From IMG/VR virus record IMGVR_UViG_3300043431_000434, positions 1-59,460 of that record: a DNA stretch of 59,460 bases. The stretch is one strand, 5' to 3'. This document shows positions 50,250-58,189 of the stretch, piece by piece. The position numbers and the translations under genes are program-made. The notes under the pieces were generated by a model, which did no database searches, was not told where the DNA came from, and saw nothing but the letters and a program-made list of their open reading frames with translations. Source of the stretch: a virus. The stretch's first letter is position 1; every line of letters begins with the position of its first letter.

Positions 50250-52515
50250 AAGCTTGCCCTTTCGGCGCACGTCCGACCGGTTCAGACGGTGGTTGCATGG
50301 CTATTTTTGCCATTTCATGAGACTTGTCGCGCTCACCCTGAACGGCTTCGTGTTGCTTATCGCGTTCGCTTTGTTGTTTTTGGTCGTCCATACTGGCGTA
50401 GGACAACTCTTTTTGAACGCCCAAACGCATGGTGGTATCGGCTAACGCAGCTTTGATGGAAGCCAGGGATTGTTCGCTGGATTGCGATAATTCCATTAAT
50501 TTGATTTGATAATCCAGTTGCTTGATCTGCATTTCGTGGTCGCGGTCTTGCTGCGCCATCTGCAATTTGAGGGCAAGCTCTGCCTCCATCGCTTTTTGCT
50601 TCATAGCGATCTCATCACTATCGGATTTTTGCTTAAGCTGCTCGACTTCCATTTGCGCCTGACCACGAATTTGCGCGACCTGAATGGCTGGATCGGGTGG
50701 CGGTGCTTGCTGCTGCATCTGCTCTTTTTCCTGATCGGTAAAGCACACGCGGTCGGGGCTGATCTTGTTAGACTTAAGCACCTCAATCATTAACTGCTCA
50801 GGATTTAAGCCAAACACTGGATTTGCCGAGAATTGCAGCAATTGCATGATCATTTGGTTTTGCGCATCACGCTCATACAAGGCACTGGAGCCTTTGGCGA
50901 TAATAGAAAAATCACCTTTGATGTCGTCATTGTCACTGTGCAACAGCAACCACTCGTAATACCGGCCAATATGGCGTTCAATCACGTCGTCGAACAATTT
51001 GGCGGTACGGCGCAGTACCGTGTTAGAGTTTTGTTGCAAGATTTGCATCCCACCGACCGTATTAGTCGCCGAACCTTGCTGACCTTGCAAAATTAACGGC
51101 ATGGACGTGGCGCGTTCCGCAAATTCCAGGGCCAGCCGAATAATGGCCTCAAGTTCTTGCTGCATGGTGGGGATGCTGATCGAGGTAAAGGCACTTTGCA
51201 CGTCTCGTAAATCGGCATCGTCATCCACTTCCCATAACTTCAGTGGCGTGATTTCAAAAATCTGGTTAGCAGGGCGCACAACACCTTTGCGGTAGATGAT
51301 TTGTGGGCCTGCCGATACCCCGGCATTGTCCATCAGGTTACGTGAGGCGGCATTAACCATGCGCTGGGCAGTCCGTACCTGCCGTGCTACCCCAATTCCA
51401 GCCCAGTGGCCGATCCGTTTTTGATAGACAAAGATGTCATAGGGGAATTCGCCGCTATCCAATACCGATTGACTGGCTTTAATGACATGGCTATTAACCA
51501 TGACCACCACCACGCTCAAATCCTCATCAACCGCCAAACCTGCCGCCGACAAATCGTTTTTATCGGCTACCCCGTGGTAATACCAAATATCGTAGTTATC
51601 CTGCTCCATCTGGTAGCTATTCAGCCGTTGGCGATAATTACTATCCTCGATGTATTTGCAGTTCGGGCCTTCGTGCAACACTTTGTCGATTTCATCATCT
51701 AAAAAGCCACTGGTGCCTTTCAGTTCCCGCAATTGTTTGCCGGTTACCGTGTCTTTTTCCCAGATATACGCGCCGCTATGGATGTCATCACCGCAGGCTG
51801 GATCGGGAAATAGATTCCACACATCAATCATTTTTGAAGCGGGCTTAATCTGTTCCAGCATTTGCACTGTGATACCAAACTCACTCGACATCATCTTGCG
51901 TTTGCGGTATTTGACAGGGTAAGGGCCTTTTAAGACACCCGTGCCCAACATGTTCTTTTGCGCCACAACTTTGTGGCCTTGCGTGCCCCAGCTTGACTCA
52001 GACAGCCAATCCCAAATCTGGGTTTCAGCTTTTTCGGCCTTGTCTTCAGCGTCTTTGATGTAGGCTTTGGCGGCATCGCCCTCGGTCATATCGCCGTTGG
52101 GCATTGGGTTTTGGCTATCCACTACGCCATTGATTTCAGGAATGGGGGTGGGTTCAATCGAAAAAGGGCGATCATCGACCGGAAACAACATATCGAATTC
52201 GCGGGCAGTAATCAGGTCTACATAGGGTTGAGTGATATTGACGAATGCCGTAGAACGGTTGTCATTGGCAAAGCGGTTACTGGTAACGCGCCCCTCTTTA
52301 GTCGCAGGCTTAAGCATAACCTCACCGCGATTACACTCATCAATGCCGTTGTAATACTCTTCGTCTTCTTGCCAGATTTGCTCAATACCTGACTGACGAC
52401 GCGCATCTACCGCCTCTTTGCGTTTACTCACCAAGGCATGGGCAAATGCGGCAAGTTTGATAAGCCGATCCTGCTCCGCTTGATACGCTGAATTATCGCT
52501 GGGGTTTGAATCCAC
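50239..52515 (-). CDS. Portal protein
   Basis: 758 residues, in the size range of N4/P22-type portals. Typical segments: ALVSKRKEAVDARRQSGIEQIWQEDEEYYNGIDE, NITQPYVDLITAREFDMLFPVDDRPFSIEPTP, MVNAASRNLMDNAGVSAGPQIIYRKGV, and a long C-terminal coiled coil (AQMEVEQLKQKSDSDEIAMKQKAMEAELALKLQMAQQ). It forms the dodecameric DNA channel. The gene starts after a 246-base regulatory gap rather than directly after the terminase. Confidence 0.85.
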   Translation of the reverse strand: MDSNPSDNSAYQAEQDRLIKLAAFAHALVSKRKEAVDARRQSGIEQIWQEDEEYYNGIDECNRGEVMLKPATKEGRVTSNRFANDNRSTAFVNITQPYVDLITAREFDMLFPVDDRPFSIEPTPIPEINGVVDSQNPMPNGDMTEGDAAKAYIKDAEDKAEKAETQIWDWLSESSWGTQGHKVVAQKNMLGTGVLKGPYPVKYRKRKMMSSEFGITVQMLEQIKPASKMIDVWNLFPDPACGDDIHSGAYIWEKDTVTGKQLRELKGTSGFLDDEIDKVLHEGPNCKYIEDSNYRQRLNSYQMEQDNYDIWYYHGVADKNDLSAAGLAVDEDLSVVVVMVNSHVIKASQSVLDSGEFPYDIFVYQKRIGHWAGIGVARQVRTAQRMVNAASRNLMDNAGVSAGPQIIYRKGVVRPANQIFEITPLKLWEVDDDADLRDVQSAFTSISIPTMQQELEAIIRLALEFAERATSMPLILQGQQGSATNTVGGMQILQQNSNTVLRRTAKLFDDVIERHIGRYYEWLLLHSDNDDIKGDFSIIAKGSSALYERDAQNQMIMQLLQFSANPVFGLNPEQLMIEVLKSNKISPDRVCFTDQEKEQMQQQAPPPDPAIQVAQIRGQAQMEVEQLKQKSDSDEIAMKQKAMEAELALKLQMAQQDRDHEMQIKQLDYQIKLMELSQSSEQSLASIKAALADTTMRLGVQKELSYASMDDQKQQSERDKQHEAVQGERDKSHEMAKIAMQPPSEPVGRAPKGQAYER

Positions 52516-52545
52516 TATAAACCGTTAGTTTATAAATGAATTAAT

Positions 52546-52574
52546 TATATACAATAAATTTATAATAACGTCAA
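52546..52574 (-). promoter_or_regulatory. Promoter for portal and head genes
   Basis: On the minus strand TTGACG (52574-52569), a 17-base spacer and TATATA (52551-52546); TATAAT two bases further on is an alternative -10. It lies ~30 bases before the portal start. The -35 box is the right half of an inverted repeat (52569-52584), so a bound protein would block or recruit polymerase. Confidence 0.7.
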
Positions 52575-52622
52575 AAAATTGACGTTTTGCGCAGATTTAG
52601 TTGAGGTGTCAAAAAATTGACG
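52569..52622. promoter_or_regulatory. Twin palindromic operators before the portal gene
   Basis: GTCAAAAAATTGACG occurs twice, at 52570-52584 and 52608-52622, 38 bases apart. Each copy is an inverted repeat with AAAA in the centre. The first covers the -35 box of the portal promoter. Two identical sites suggest cooperative binding by a dimeric regulator of late transcription. Confidence 0.7.
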
Positions 52623-52651
52623 CTTGAAACTCGTGTTAACGTATTGAAAGT

Positions 52652-52689
52652 TATAGTACTAAAAACGATAGCGTTATTTCAGTACTATA
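52652..52689. repeat. Long inverted repeat in the terminase-portal gap
   Basis: TATAGTACT (52652-52660) and AGTACTATA (52681-52689) can form a 9-bp stem; the 20-base loop contains a smaller AACG/CGTT pair. Its place between terminase and portal suggests a regulator site or mRNA processing hairpin. A packaging site is also possible. Confidence 0.5.
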
Positions 52690-52761
52690 TGGATCAATAA
52701 CTTAGAAAAATATTGGGTTTTCCCATCTGACGATGCAGTGCATTGCAGGATTCAATCCAAA

Positions 52762-54105
52762 CTAATAACCCATCCCTGGCACCGAGGGCGACCAGGCAGG
52801 CATAATGGGGGTGTCGTCTTTTCTCGGATTAACAATGCCGCTAAAAAACTCGGTTAATATGAAAATCCAGGCATCTGCCCGGTTGGGTGAGCCTTGACCG
52901 GTATAACCGACATTGGAAAACGCGCACAATTCATCCTCAAGCTCAGGGAAATAGCCCACATGGCAGATTTTGCCCTGGGCATATAACGCGCTAAACGGTT
53001 CAGCACGGATTTGCTTGCCGCGTGATGATCTAACCTCTTTGTAGGGTGTTCGTGGGCGTGCCACCTGGATCACATGCTTGACCATCGCACCGCCAAAATT
53101 GTTTTCGGCGACAATCCCATTCGCTTGGTAACGGTCATAAGCATCGGTCGCTATCTTGCCCCAAACGGCTGGCGGGGCATTTACCGTGCAATCTTCCAAC
53201 AGATAAGCCCGACCATCAATTCCTAAGCCACCGACCATTATGCCGATGTCGTCATGCGTGTTATCGTCATCCTCGCCCGCGCCTGAGGGGTCAATACCCA
53301 CAATAATTCGCAACAATTGGGGGATGCGGCGATCCACCACGCGGTGCGTTTCGATATTTTCAAAGGTAAAGAGGGCATTGGGGTTTTCGTCGGCAAATTC
53401 GCCCTTTAAAAACCGTTGTTTTAAATGCGCGGGTAAGGCTTCAAGGGTTTTAAGATAGGTCGCGGTCAGGTTTTCCAGGTTATCTTCGGGATTGATCCGA
53501 AAATACACATAATCATCCGGGTTAGCCAGTGGTTTGCGGGTTGAGGGGTCGCGCTTCAACACAAACCGCTTATAACTCCAATGGCCTTTGGATGGCGGGT
53601 TAAGGTCGTAATAACAACGCGGTTGCAACTCAGTTTCTTTGCCGTCGATCACCTGGTTAACTTTTTGCGCCAAACGGGTAATCGCCATATCAATCGAAGC
53701 AACCGGTATTTGTGAAGCTTCGTTAAAATAAATAGTGACAAACTCCATACCTAAAATCTTCTCGGTGCGCTCCTTGTCGTCCAGGCCACCGAACCAAAGC
53801 TGCGCACCATTCTCAAAGGTTGCATAATAATCGGTGCTGTTGAGCGTGTATTTAACGCCTGGATAGGCGATTTGCATCACTTTGGGGAAGGTATCAAGCA
53901 CAATTGAGGCTTTGATAGCGTTAAACCTGAACCGGAATATGGCTTGGCGGGAATTGGGGGCTTTTAATGCCCTAAAAACGATATTTCTGACTAACAGAAA
54001 AGTTTTGCCGCTTCGACTACCACCCGCTAGTAAATTGTGGGTGGCGGTACCGGATAATATTTTTTGGGCTTCAAGTTGTTTAGAAGTGAGTTTGAACGCG
54101 GTCAA
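52762..54105 (-). CDS. terL: Terminase large subunit
   Basis: 447 residues. Walker A GGSRSGKT (28-35), Walker B TIYFNEAS (124-131) with E129, and the nuclease start GIDPSGAG with D272, followed by a later acidic cluster near the end (SPNRADAWIF). It is the ATP-driven DNA packaging motor and headful or cos nuclease. Overlaps the small-subunit gene by 4 bases. Confidence 0.92.
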   Translation of the reverse strand: MTAFKLTSKQLEAQKILSGTATHNLLAGGSRSGKTFLLVRNIVFRALKAPNSRQAIFRFRFNAIKASIVLDTFPKVMQIAYPGVKYTLNSTDYYATFENGAQLWFGGLDDKERTEKILGMEFVTIYFNEASQIPVASIDMAITRLAQKVNQVIDGKETELQPRCYYDLNPPSKGHWSYKRFVLKRDPSTRKPLANPDDYVYFRINPEDNLENLTATYLKTLEALPAHLKQRFLKGEFADENPNALFTFENIETHRVVDRRIPQLLRIIVGIDPSGAGEDDDNTHDDIGIMVGGLGIDGRAYLLEDCTVNAPPAVWGKIATDAYDRYQANGIVAENNFGGAMVKHVIQVARPRTPYKEVRSSRGKQIRAEPFSALYAQGKICHVGYFPELEDELCAFSNVGYTGQGSPNRADAWIFILTEFFSGIVNPRKDDTPIMPAWSPSVPGMGY

Positions 54106-54383
54106 AGTTTAACATCTTCTTTGCTGGCGGTAATGGTGACTGCTGTTTTTACTTCAGCGGTTAATTCAGTCCTGGCGAGTTTAGGTTGGACATATTCCAT
54201 GCAATCGAGGTACATCTTAGCGCGCTCTGCGGCCCGCATGTCTTTAACATCCTCTTCAAAAGTGGGTTGTAGTACCGACAATATCCACTCAACACGCTTT
54301 TTCCTGAGTATCGTTTCTGAGCGTGTTGTCCCTTTTTTTATCCCTGAGCCTTTGGGTTTTGGCCGTCCTTTAGGTGCCGCCAT
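54102..54383 (-). CDS. Terminase small subunit candidate
   Basis: 93 residues. Very basic start (MAAPKGRPKPKGSGIKKGTTRSE) followed by helices (RVEWILSVLQPTFEEDVKDMRAAERAKMYLDCMEYVQPKLART). Its place directly before terL, with a 4-base overlap, and its small basic-helical make-up fit a small terminase that binds the packaging site. Confidence 0.7.
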   Translation of the reverse strand: MAAPKGRPKPKGSGIKKGTTRSETILRKKRVEWILSVLQPTFEEDVKDMRAAERAKMYLDCMEYVQPKLARTELTAEVKTAVTITASKEDVKL

Positions 54384-54407
54384 ATCTTTGCAATCTATGG
54401 ATAGATA

Positions 54408-54659
54408 TTATTGCATTTGCCCCTGCGGGTTCATGCCTTGTTGGAAACCTTGATCAAACGGTGAAGGTTTTTGCCCGCCTTGCTGGTTTTTGAACAGTTG
54501 CACGACAAGCTGTAACGCTTCTTGCAGACTGGCCGCTTGTTGGCCTTGCGGTTGTTGTTCAGCTTGCATCATGCCGCCGGTTTCTTCACTGGCTTCTTCA
54601 CCAGTTTCATCGGTTACTGTATAGCTACCGGTTTTAGTGTCTTCAATGCAGATTTTCAT
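54408..54659 (-). CDS. Small Gln-rich hypothetical protein
   Basis: 83 residues from the ATG at 54659; a TTG five codons earlier is possible. An acidic first part (IEDTKTGSYTVTDETGEEASEETGG) is followed by a Gln/Gly-rich region (QAEQQPQGQQAASLQEALQLVVQLFKNQQGG). Disordered in character. No family recognised; lies just before the small terminase gene. Confidence 0.6.
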   Translation of the reverse strand: MKICIEDTKTGSYTVTDETGEEASEETGGMMQAEQQPQGQQAASLQEALQLVVQLFKNQQGGQKPSPFDQGFQQGMNPQGQMQ

Positions 54660-54666
54660 GGGTTGA

Positions 54667-54691
54667 CCAGGCAAGTAAGGTATTTGCCTGG
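54667..54691. repeat. Hairpin between two late genes
   Basis: CCAGGCAA (54667-54674) and TTGCCTGG (54684-54691) form an 8-bp stem with a 9-base loop, in the gap before the Gln-rich gene. There is no T-run on the minus strand, so it may shape the mRNA near the start rather than terminate. Confidence 0.5.
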
Positions 54692-54726
54692 ATTTATAGC
54701 ACTAATTTTAAAATTTAGTAATTACA

Positions 54727-54996
54727 TCAGTCACAATCATGACTATAACCGGTACACGCCAAATCCTTCATGTAGGTATTGTTGGGCACATAATCGCCCC
54801 TGTCTCTCGCTTCCATCCGCTCCCGCGCCAAAATTTCGTTAACAGCACGGCGTTGATCAGCTTCTTCGTAGTAGCGTCTGTTATCCGCCTCGCGCTGATC
54901 GTAATAAGCATCTATTATATCAAACGCCCGTTGTAAGTCATCAGCCTGCACACTGCCAGCGACTAACACCAACAGCACAAAAACCAGTTTTTTCAT
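54727..54996 (-). CDS. Small exported protein
   Basis: 89 residues from the ATG at 54996, with GGTGG upstream. A Sec signal peptide is clear (MKKLVFVLLVLVAGSVQA|DD). The mature part is highly charged (RRYYEEADQRRAVNEILARERMEARDRG) and ends with two cysteines that could pair (DLACTGYSHDCD). It acts in the periplasm; a role in lysis or superinfection exclusion is possible. Its transcript begins with a structured RNA that ends in a terminator. Confidence 0.7.
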   Translation of the reverse strand: MKKLVFVLLVLVAGSVQADDLQRAFDIIDAYYDQREADNRRYYEEADQRRAVNEILARERMEARDRGDYVPNNTYMKDLACTGYSHDCD

Positions 54997-55007
54997 TTGT
55001 CCACCCC

Positions 55008-55078
55008 ATAAAAAAAGCCGCACTCCAACCGCCTGTGGTAGTGGGGCAGAATCCCCAAGGCGATAAAAATACGGCTTC
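55008..55078 (-). ncRNA. Structured RNA or attenuated leader with terminator
   Basis: On the minus strand three nested stems fill ~65 bases: AAGCCG/CGGCUU outside, CGCCU/AGGCG inside, and GGGG/CCCC as the apical hairpin with a 6-base AUUCUG loop. The outer stem ends in seven U residues, giving an intrinsic terminator. A promoter places transcription start at the first stem (about 55079). The ribosome site and ATG of the exported-protein gene follow directly. The RNA may be a small regulatory RNA or a switch that decides read-through. No known family was recognised. Confidence 0.6.
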
Positions 55079-55084
55079 AATTAA

Positions 55085-55113
55085 ATTCTGCAAAAGGCTA
55101 CCACACCTGACAA
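55085..55113 (-). promoter_or_regulatory. Promoter of the structured RNA and late genes
   Basis: On the minus strand TTGTCA (55113-55108), a 17-base spacer and CAGAAT (55090-55085). The expected start falls at about 55079-55078, exactly at the 5' end of the outer stem. It could also drive the terminase genes downstream if the terminator is read through. Confidence 0.5.
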
Positions 55114-55196
55114 TAGTTTAATATTGATCGCAAAAAAAGCTATTCGTACAACTACTTATCTCTGCAAAACTCATCACATTTATAATAAAACGCGCA

Positions 55197-55216
55197 AATA
55201 AGTATGAATACTTATT
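55197..55216. promoter_or_regulatory. 20-bp palindromic operator
   Basis: AATAAGTAT-GA-ATACTTATT is a perfect inverted repeat. Its right end overlaps the -35 box of the plus-strand promoter at 55215. It is the likely binding site of a repressor of the moron operon, perhaps the ribbon-helix-helix-like product of that operon. Confidence 0.7.
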
Positions 55217-55242
55217 GATAGCTTCTAAATAGATGCTATGCT
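55215..55242 (+). promoter_or_regulatory. Promoter of the moron operon
   Basis: TTGATA (55215-55220), a 16-base spacer and TATGCT (55237-55242), 76 bases before the first gene at 55318. It lies against the direction of the late and replication genes on either side, so this operon is independently expressed. Confidence 0.65.
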
Positions 55243-55317
55243 GTTATCAACTTAAAGAGATTGTCTTTTTAAGACTTTTGAACTGCACTCATTGAGATGC
55301 TAACCGGAGAATGAAAC

Positions 55318-55545
55318 ATGAAAGATCAACGCGGAATACACACTTCAAGAACTGAAGAGAAAACTCAACTAAATACTATTGTTTATTGTGCTTTCAAAGA
55401 AGCACTAAAAGATGCGCTCAATCAAGGGATAAGTAAAGACTTGCCGATTTATGAGTTCTTAGAAAAAGCTGATTTGCGTCCCGACAGGGGGATAGACCCG
55501 CTAATGCGTCAAGCATTTAAAGATGTAGTGCTTAGCCAAAAATAA
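55318..55545 (+). CDS. Small hypothetical moron protein
   Basis: 75 residues with GGAGA upstream. Helical (TIVYCAFKEALKDALNQGISKDLPIYEFLEKADLRPDRGIDPLMRQAFKDVVL). No family recognised. First gene of a three-gene rightward operon that interrupts the leftward gene order. Confidence 0.65.
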   Translation: MKDQRGIHTSRTEEKTQLNTIVYCAFKEALKDALNQGISKDLPIYEFLEKADLRPDRGIDPLMRQAFKDVVLSQK

Positions 55546-55577
55546 TAATACATAATTACACTAAGGATTTAAAAACC

Positions 55578-56042
55578 ATGGCACAAACCCAAAAAACAAT
55601 ACGATTTAACAAAGAAACCGACCGGCTGATTGCTGAAATTAGCCCGTCAGGGGACATAAATTATAATTTTGCTGTTAATCAAGCCATGCACCGTTATCAA
55701 ATACTGTGCAAGCACTTAACGCCTAATTTTCCATATAACGAATGGAATGCTATCTGCGAATGCTATAACGGCCATCTGTTTAATGCTGATATTGAGTTAG
55801 AAGCACTGGCTTTTCCGCGACGTATTCGTGAGTCAATCGCTTATGACGAAAATGTGCGCTGTTTGCTAGATAGTAGTGCCCAAACTGGCAACCCATTGCG
55901 CACCAATTTTCCTGAGTTCTTAGCAAAAATTGATGCGCTTAGTGTGCCGCAAATCATTGCAGTGTTCAGTGTAGTTAATACGTTCTGGACACCTAGCACC
56001 AATTTTGAAACAACTGAAACTGAGGCGGAGGCGATTGAATGA
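55578..56042 (+). CDS. Ribbon-helix-helix-like protein
   Basis: 154 residues, with AAGGA upstream. The N-terminal ~45 residues (KTIRFNKETDRLIAEISPSGDINYNFAVNQAMHRYQIL) have the strand-helix-helix pattern of RHH DNA-binding proteins, followed by a helical C-terminal part. It is a candidate regulator of its own operon through the 20-bp palindrome at 55197. The next gene (DUF29) overlaps it by 4 bases. Confidence 0.6.
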   Translation: MAQTQKTIRFNKETDRLIAEISPSGDINYNFAVNQAMHRYQILCKHLTPNFPYNEWNAICECYNGHLFNADIELEALAFPRRIRESIAYDENVRCLLDSSAQTGNPLRTNFPEFLAKIDALSVPQIIAVFSVVNTFWTPSTNFETTETEAEAIE

Positions 56043-56455
56043 ACCACGACACCGATTTTAACTTATGGGCGACACACCAAGTCAATTTACTGCACAACAA
56101 GCAGTTTTCTGAATTGGATATTGAAAACTTGGTTGATGAAATAGAAAGCATGAGTAAATCAGACAAACGCGCTTTAAAAAGTTATCTTATCGTTATCATG
56201 ACGCATTTGCTTAAACTTAATGCTCAACCCCACTATATCAACCGGGCTAGTTGGCTTAGAAGCATCCGAGCTGCGCAAGCTGAAATTGAATTAATAGTGG
56301 AAGATAGCCCAAGCCTTAAGCAATTAGTACCCAATTTCATTGAGTCTGGTTACCCAAAATCAGTCAAAACCGCCCAATTTGAAACTGGCTTAACTAATTT
56401 CCCTGATGTTTGCCCGTTTGACGAGCAAATTTTAAGCGTCAACCCAATTCCATAA
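56039..56455 (+). CDS. DUF29 family protein
   Basis: 138 residues, normal family length. Signature segments: DFNLWATHQVNLLHNKQFSELDIENLVDEIESMSKSDKRALKSYLIVIMTHLLKLNAQP and NRASWLRSIRAAQAEIELIVEDSPSLKQL. DUF29 is widespread in bacteria and mobile elements with no settled function. Coupling to an RHH-like gene by a 4-base overlap resembles toxin-antitoxin organisation, but no toxin activity is established. Confidence 0.85.
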   Translation: MNHDTDFNLWATHQVNLLHNKQFSELDIENLVDEIESMSKSDKRALKSYLIVIMTHLLKLNAQPHYINRASWLRSIRAAQAEIELIVEDSPSLKQLVPNFIESGYPKSVKTAQFETGLTNFPDVCPFDEQILSVNPIP

Positions 56456-56465
56456 AACCAATCAC

Positions 56466-56798
56466 TTAACGACCTGCCGCACTCAACTGTTGGTAAAACA
56501 CTTTGGCTCGTTTACATTGCCAGCTCTCGCTCATTTCATGCGCACCAGGTTTCCAACCTTCTTCTTGTAACGCGGGTTTATCCCGGTATTTATGCCGGAT
56601 TTGCGCCAAGAAGCGCGTCATCTCGATGTAATCATACGCCACCGCAGGTTTACCCCGTGTGCCTTGCACCAAAACCGCCTTGGGTGGATTGCTATGCTCG
56701 GCCATCAGCTTATCCAGGGTCGTGATGCGAATACCATGCTCGCTGCAAATTTCATATTTGCACACCTGAGTGTAATTTTTTTTGGGTAGATTTTTCAT
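56466..56798 (-). CDS. Hypothetical protein, possible DNA-binding
   Basis: 110 residues, basic. YTQVCKYEICSEHGIRITTLDKLMAEHSNPPKAVLVQGTRGKPAVAYDYIEMTRFLAQI has an HTH-like start with an AVAYD turn. Last gene of the leftward early operon, 15 bases after ssb. No named family. Confidence 0.6.
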   Translation of the reverse strand: MKNLPKKNYTQVCKYEICSEHGIRITTLDKLMAEHSNPPKAVLVQGTRGKPAVAYDYIEMTRFLAQIRHKYRDKPALQEEGWKPGAHEMSESWQCKRAKVFYQQLSAAGR

Positions 56799-56813
56799 AG
56801 ACTTTCCAGACTT

Positions 56814-57248
56814 TTAAAACGGAATATCCTGATCGTACTCATCATAATCAGCCGGGGGCGGTAGGTTTTTAGAGGTTTGCGAAGTGTAGGGCTTACCCGT
56901 GTTCGTGCTGCTACCATCAGACTTACCCCCCAACATAACCAGCTCTTCAGCCAGAATTTCAGTGGTGTAACGATCTTGGCCGTCTGAACCTTGCCATTTC
57001 TTGGTTTGTAAGCGACCTTCCACATAAACCTGGCTCCCTTTTTTCAAATATTTCTCAGCAATCTCCGCCAAGCGGTTAAAGAAAATAACCCGGTGCCATT
57101 CGGTGGCTTCCTTGCGCTCGTTGGTCTGTTTATCCTTCCACTTGCGCGTCGTCGCCAAGCTAACAGTCGCCACCGATCCGCCGGTTGGCATCGCTCTAAC
57201 TTCTGGGTCTGAACCCAGATTGCCGATTAAGATGACTTTATTCAGCAT
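56814..57248 (-). CDS. ssb: Single-stranded DNA-binding protein
   Basis: 144 residues. OB-fold signature [37 protein letters not shown], the [36 protein letters not shown] block, and an acidic C-terminal tip (YDQDIPF) that recruits host replication proteins. It works with the initiator and RecT on single-stranded DNA. It overlaps the preceding gene by 11 bases. Confidence 0.95.
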   Translation of the reverse strand: MLNKVILIGNLGSDPEVRAMPTGGSVATVSLATTRKWKDKQTNERKEATEWHRVIFFNRLAEIAEKYLKKGSQVYVEGRLQTKKWQGSDGQDRYTTEILAEELVMLGGKSDGSSTNTGKPYTSQTSKNLPPPADYDEYDQDIPF

Positions 57249-57459
57249 GGTCTTTTGCGGCTTCGTTAGCTAAACGCAGTTTCATCACCTCAACACAACC
57301 GAGCAATTCAAGCACCTGCATATTTTTTGAGGTAATTTCACTCTCCACACATTCCGGAGTATTTAAAACAAATGCAAGTTGATAACGCTCACTGGTTTCA
57401 ATCGTTTCGATGATTTTGTGTAGATGCTTGATGGTGTCTTGTTTACTGGTTTCGCTCAT
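57238..57459 (-). CDS. Small hypothetical protein
   Basis: 73 residues, helical and acidic ([67 protein letters not shown]). Two Cys residues. Coupled to ssb downstream by overlap. No family recognised. Confidence 0.6.
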   Translation of the reverse strand: MSETSKQDTIKHLHKIIETIETSERYQLAFVLNTPECVESEITSKNMQVLELLGCVEVMKLRLANEAAKDHAE

Positions 57460-57740
57460 TGCTTAATCTCCTGTTGTTGAATAAAAGCCATGACATCCAG
57501 CCAAATGGCTTTATCCAGGTCATGGCCCAAATGGTTATGGGTTTGCTTGGTTATCCGGTCGGTGTCGTCCTGGTCAAGCGCATGACGCAAATCACGGGTA
57601 ATCGTTTGTTTAGCCTTATCGCTAAGCTCTGGCCAATTCGCTTTCAACCAATCCGCGCAATCACCGACGATATAGCTACTGCGCCCCATGCAATAACGCA
57701 CCGCCGCTATCGCCATGCCATCACCTCGCCCAAAATTCAT
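57456..57740 (-). CDS. Conserved phage early protein
   Basis: 94 residues from the ATG at 57740; an ATG at 57752 is possible. The stretch GMAIAAVRYCMGRSSYIVGDCADWLKANWPELSDKAKQTITRDLRHAL matches a family I recall from many phages (ALRYALGRxTYIVxEV-type), role unknown. Overlaps both neighbours by 4 bases. Confidence 0.7.
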   Translation of the reverse strand: MNFGRGDGMAIAAVRYCMGRSSYIVGDCADWLKANWPELSDKAKQTITRDLRHALDQDDTDRITKQTHNHLGHDLDKAIWLDVMAFIQQQEIKQ

Positions 57741-57928
57741 GACTCCCCCCATTGTGTTTGCAAAAAACCCAATGCGGCTTCTCGCGCTGTTTCTTCATCA
57801 TCGTCGTGATCCCCCAAAATCAAACCCACCCGCTCAATGAAATCACAAATATCATCCTCGGTAGCTTCAGGCCGTTTGCTTAACAGCCAAATCGCATCCC
57901 GTTCGCCTGGGCACAAGTTACCGGCCAT
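57737..57928 (-). CDS. Small acidic hypothetical protein
   Basis: 63 residues, acidic and helical (TEDDICDFIERVGLILGDHDDDEETAREAALGFLQTQW). Overlaps the next gene by 4 bases. No family recognised. Confidence 0.6.
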   Translation of the reverse strand: MAGNLCPGERDAIWLLSKRPEATEDDICDFIERVGLILGDHDDDEETAREAALGFLQTQWGES

Positions 57929-57937
57929 AAATCAAAC

Positions 57938-58165
57938 TCAATGCTGGCTCTCCTTGGTTAACCGTCTTCTCGTCAAAAAATGGGTCAAGGTGTCGGTTAT
58001 TTCATCGGCAAGCTGATCTAAATCCTCCGGTATTGCCATGTCTCGCATGGCAACGAACAATGACGAGGCTCCCGCATAAAACGCTTCTTGCAAAAAATCA
58101 TTGCTGTCCGGGTTAAAATCCATCGCCTTGGCATATTCCCGCCAATTATCTTCCAGTGTTTGCAT
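57938..58165 (-). CDS. Small hypothetical protein
   Basis: 75 residues, acidic with a basic end (DQLADEITDTLTHFLTRRRLTKESQH). Helical. No family recognised; part of the replication operon between the helicase-loader candidate and ssb. Confidence 0.6.
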   Translation of the reverse strand: MQTLEDNWREYAKAMDFNPDSNDFLQEAFYAGASSLFVAMRDMAIPEDLDQLADEITDTLTHFLTRRRLTKESQH

Positions 58166-58189
58166 TAAAATTCCTCGTTTTTCAGTTAT

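Noticed and set aside
55578-56455. Known phage-defence system (restriction, Abi, CBASS)
   Set aside because: No characteristic catalytic domain was seen; only an RHH-like and a DUF29 protein are supported.
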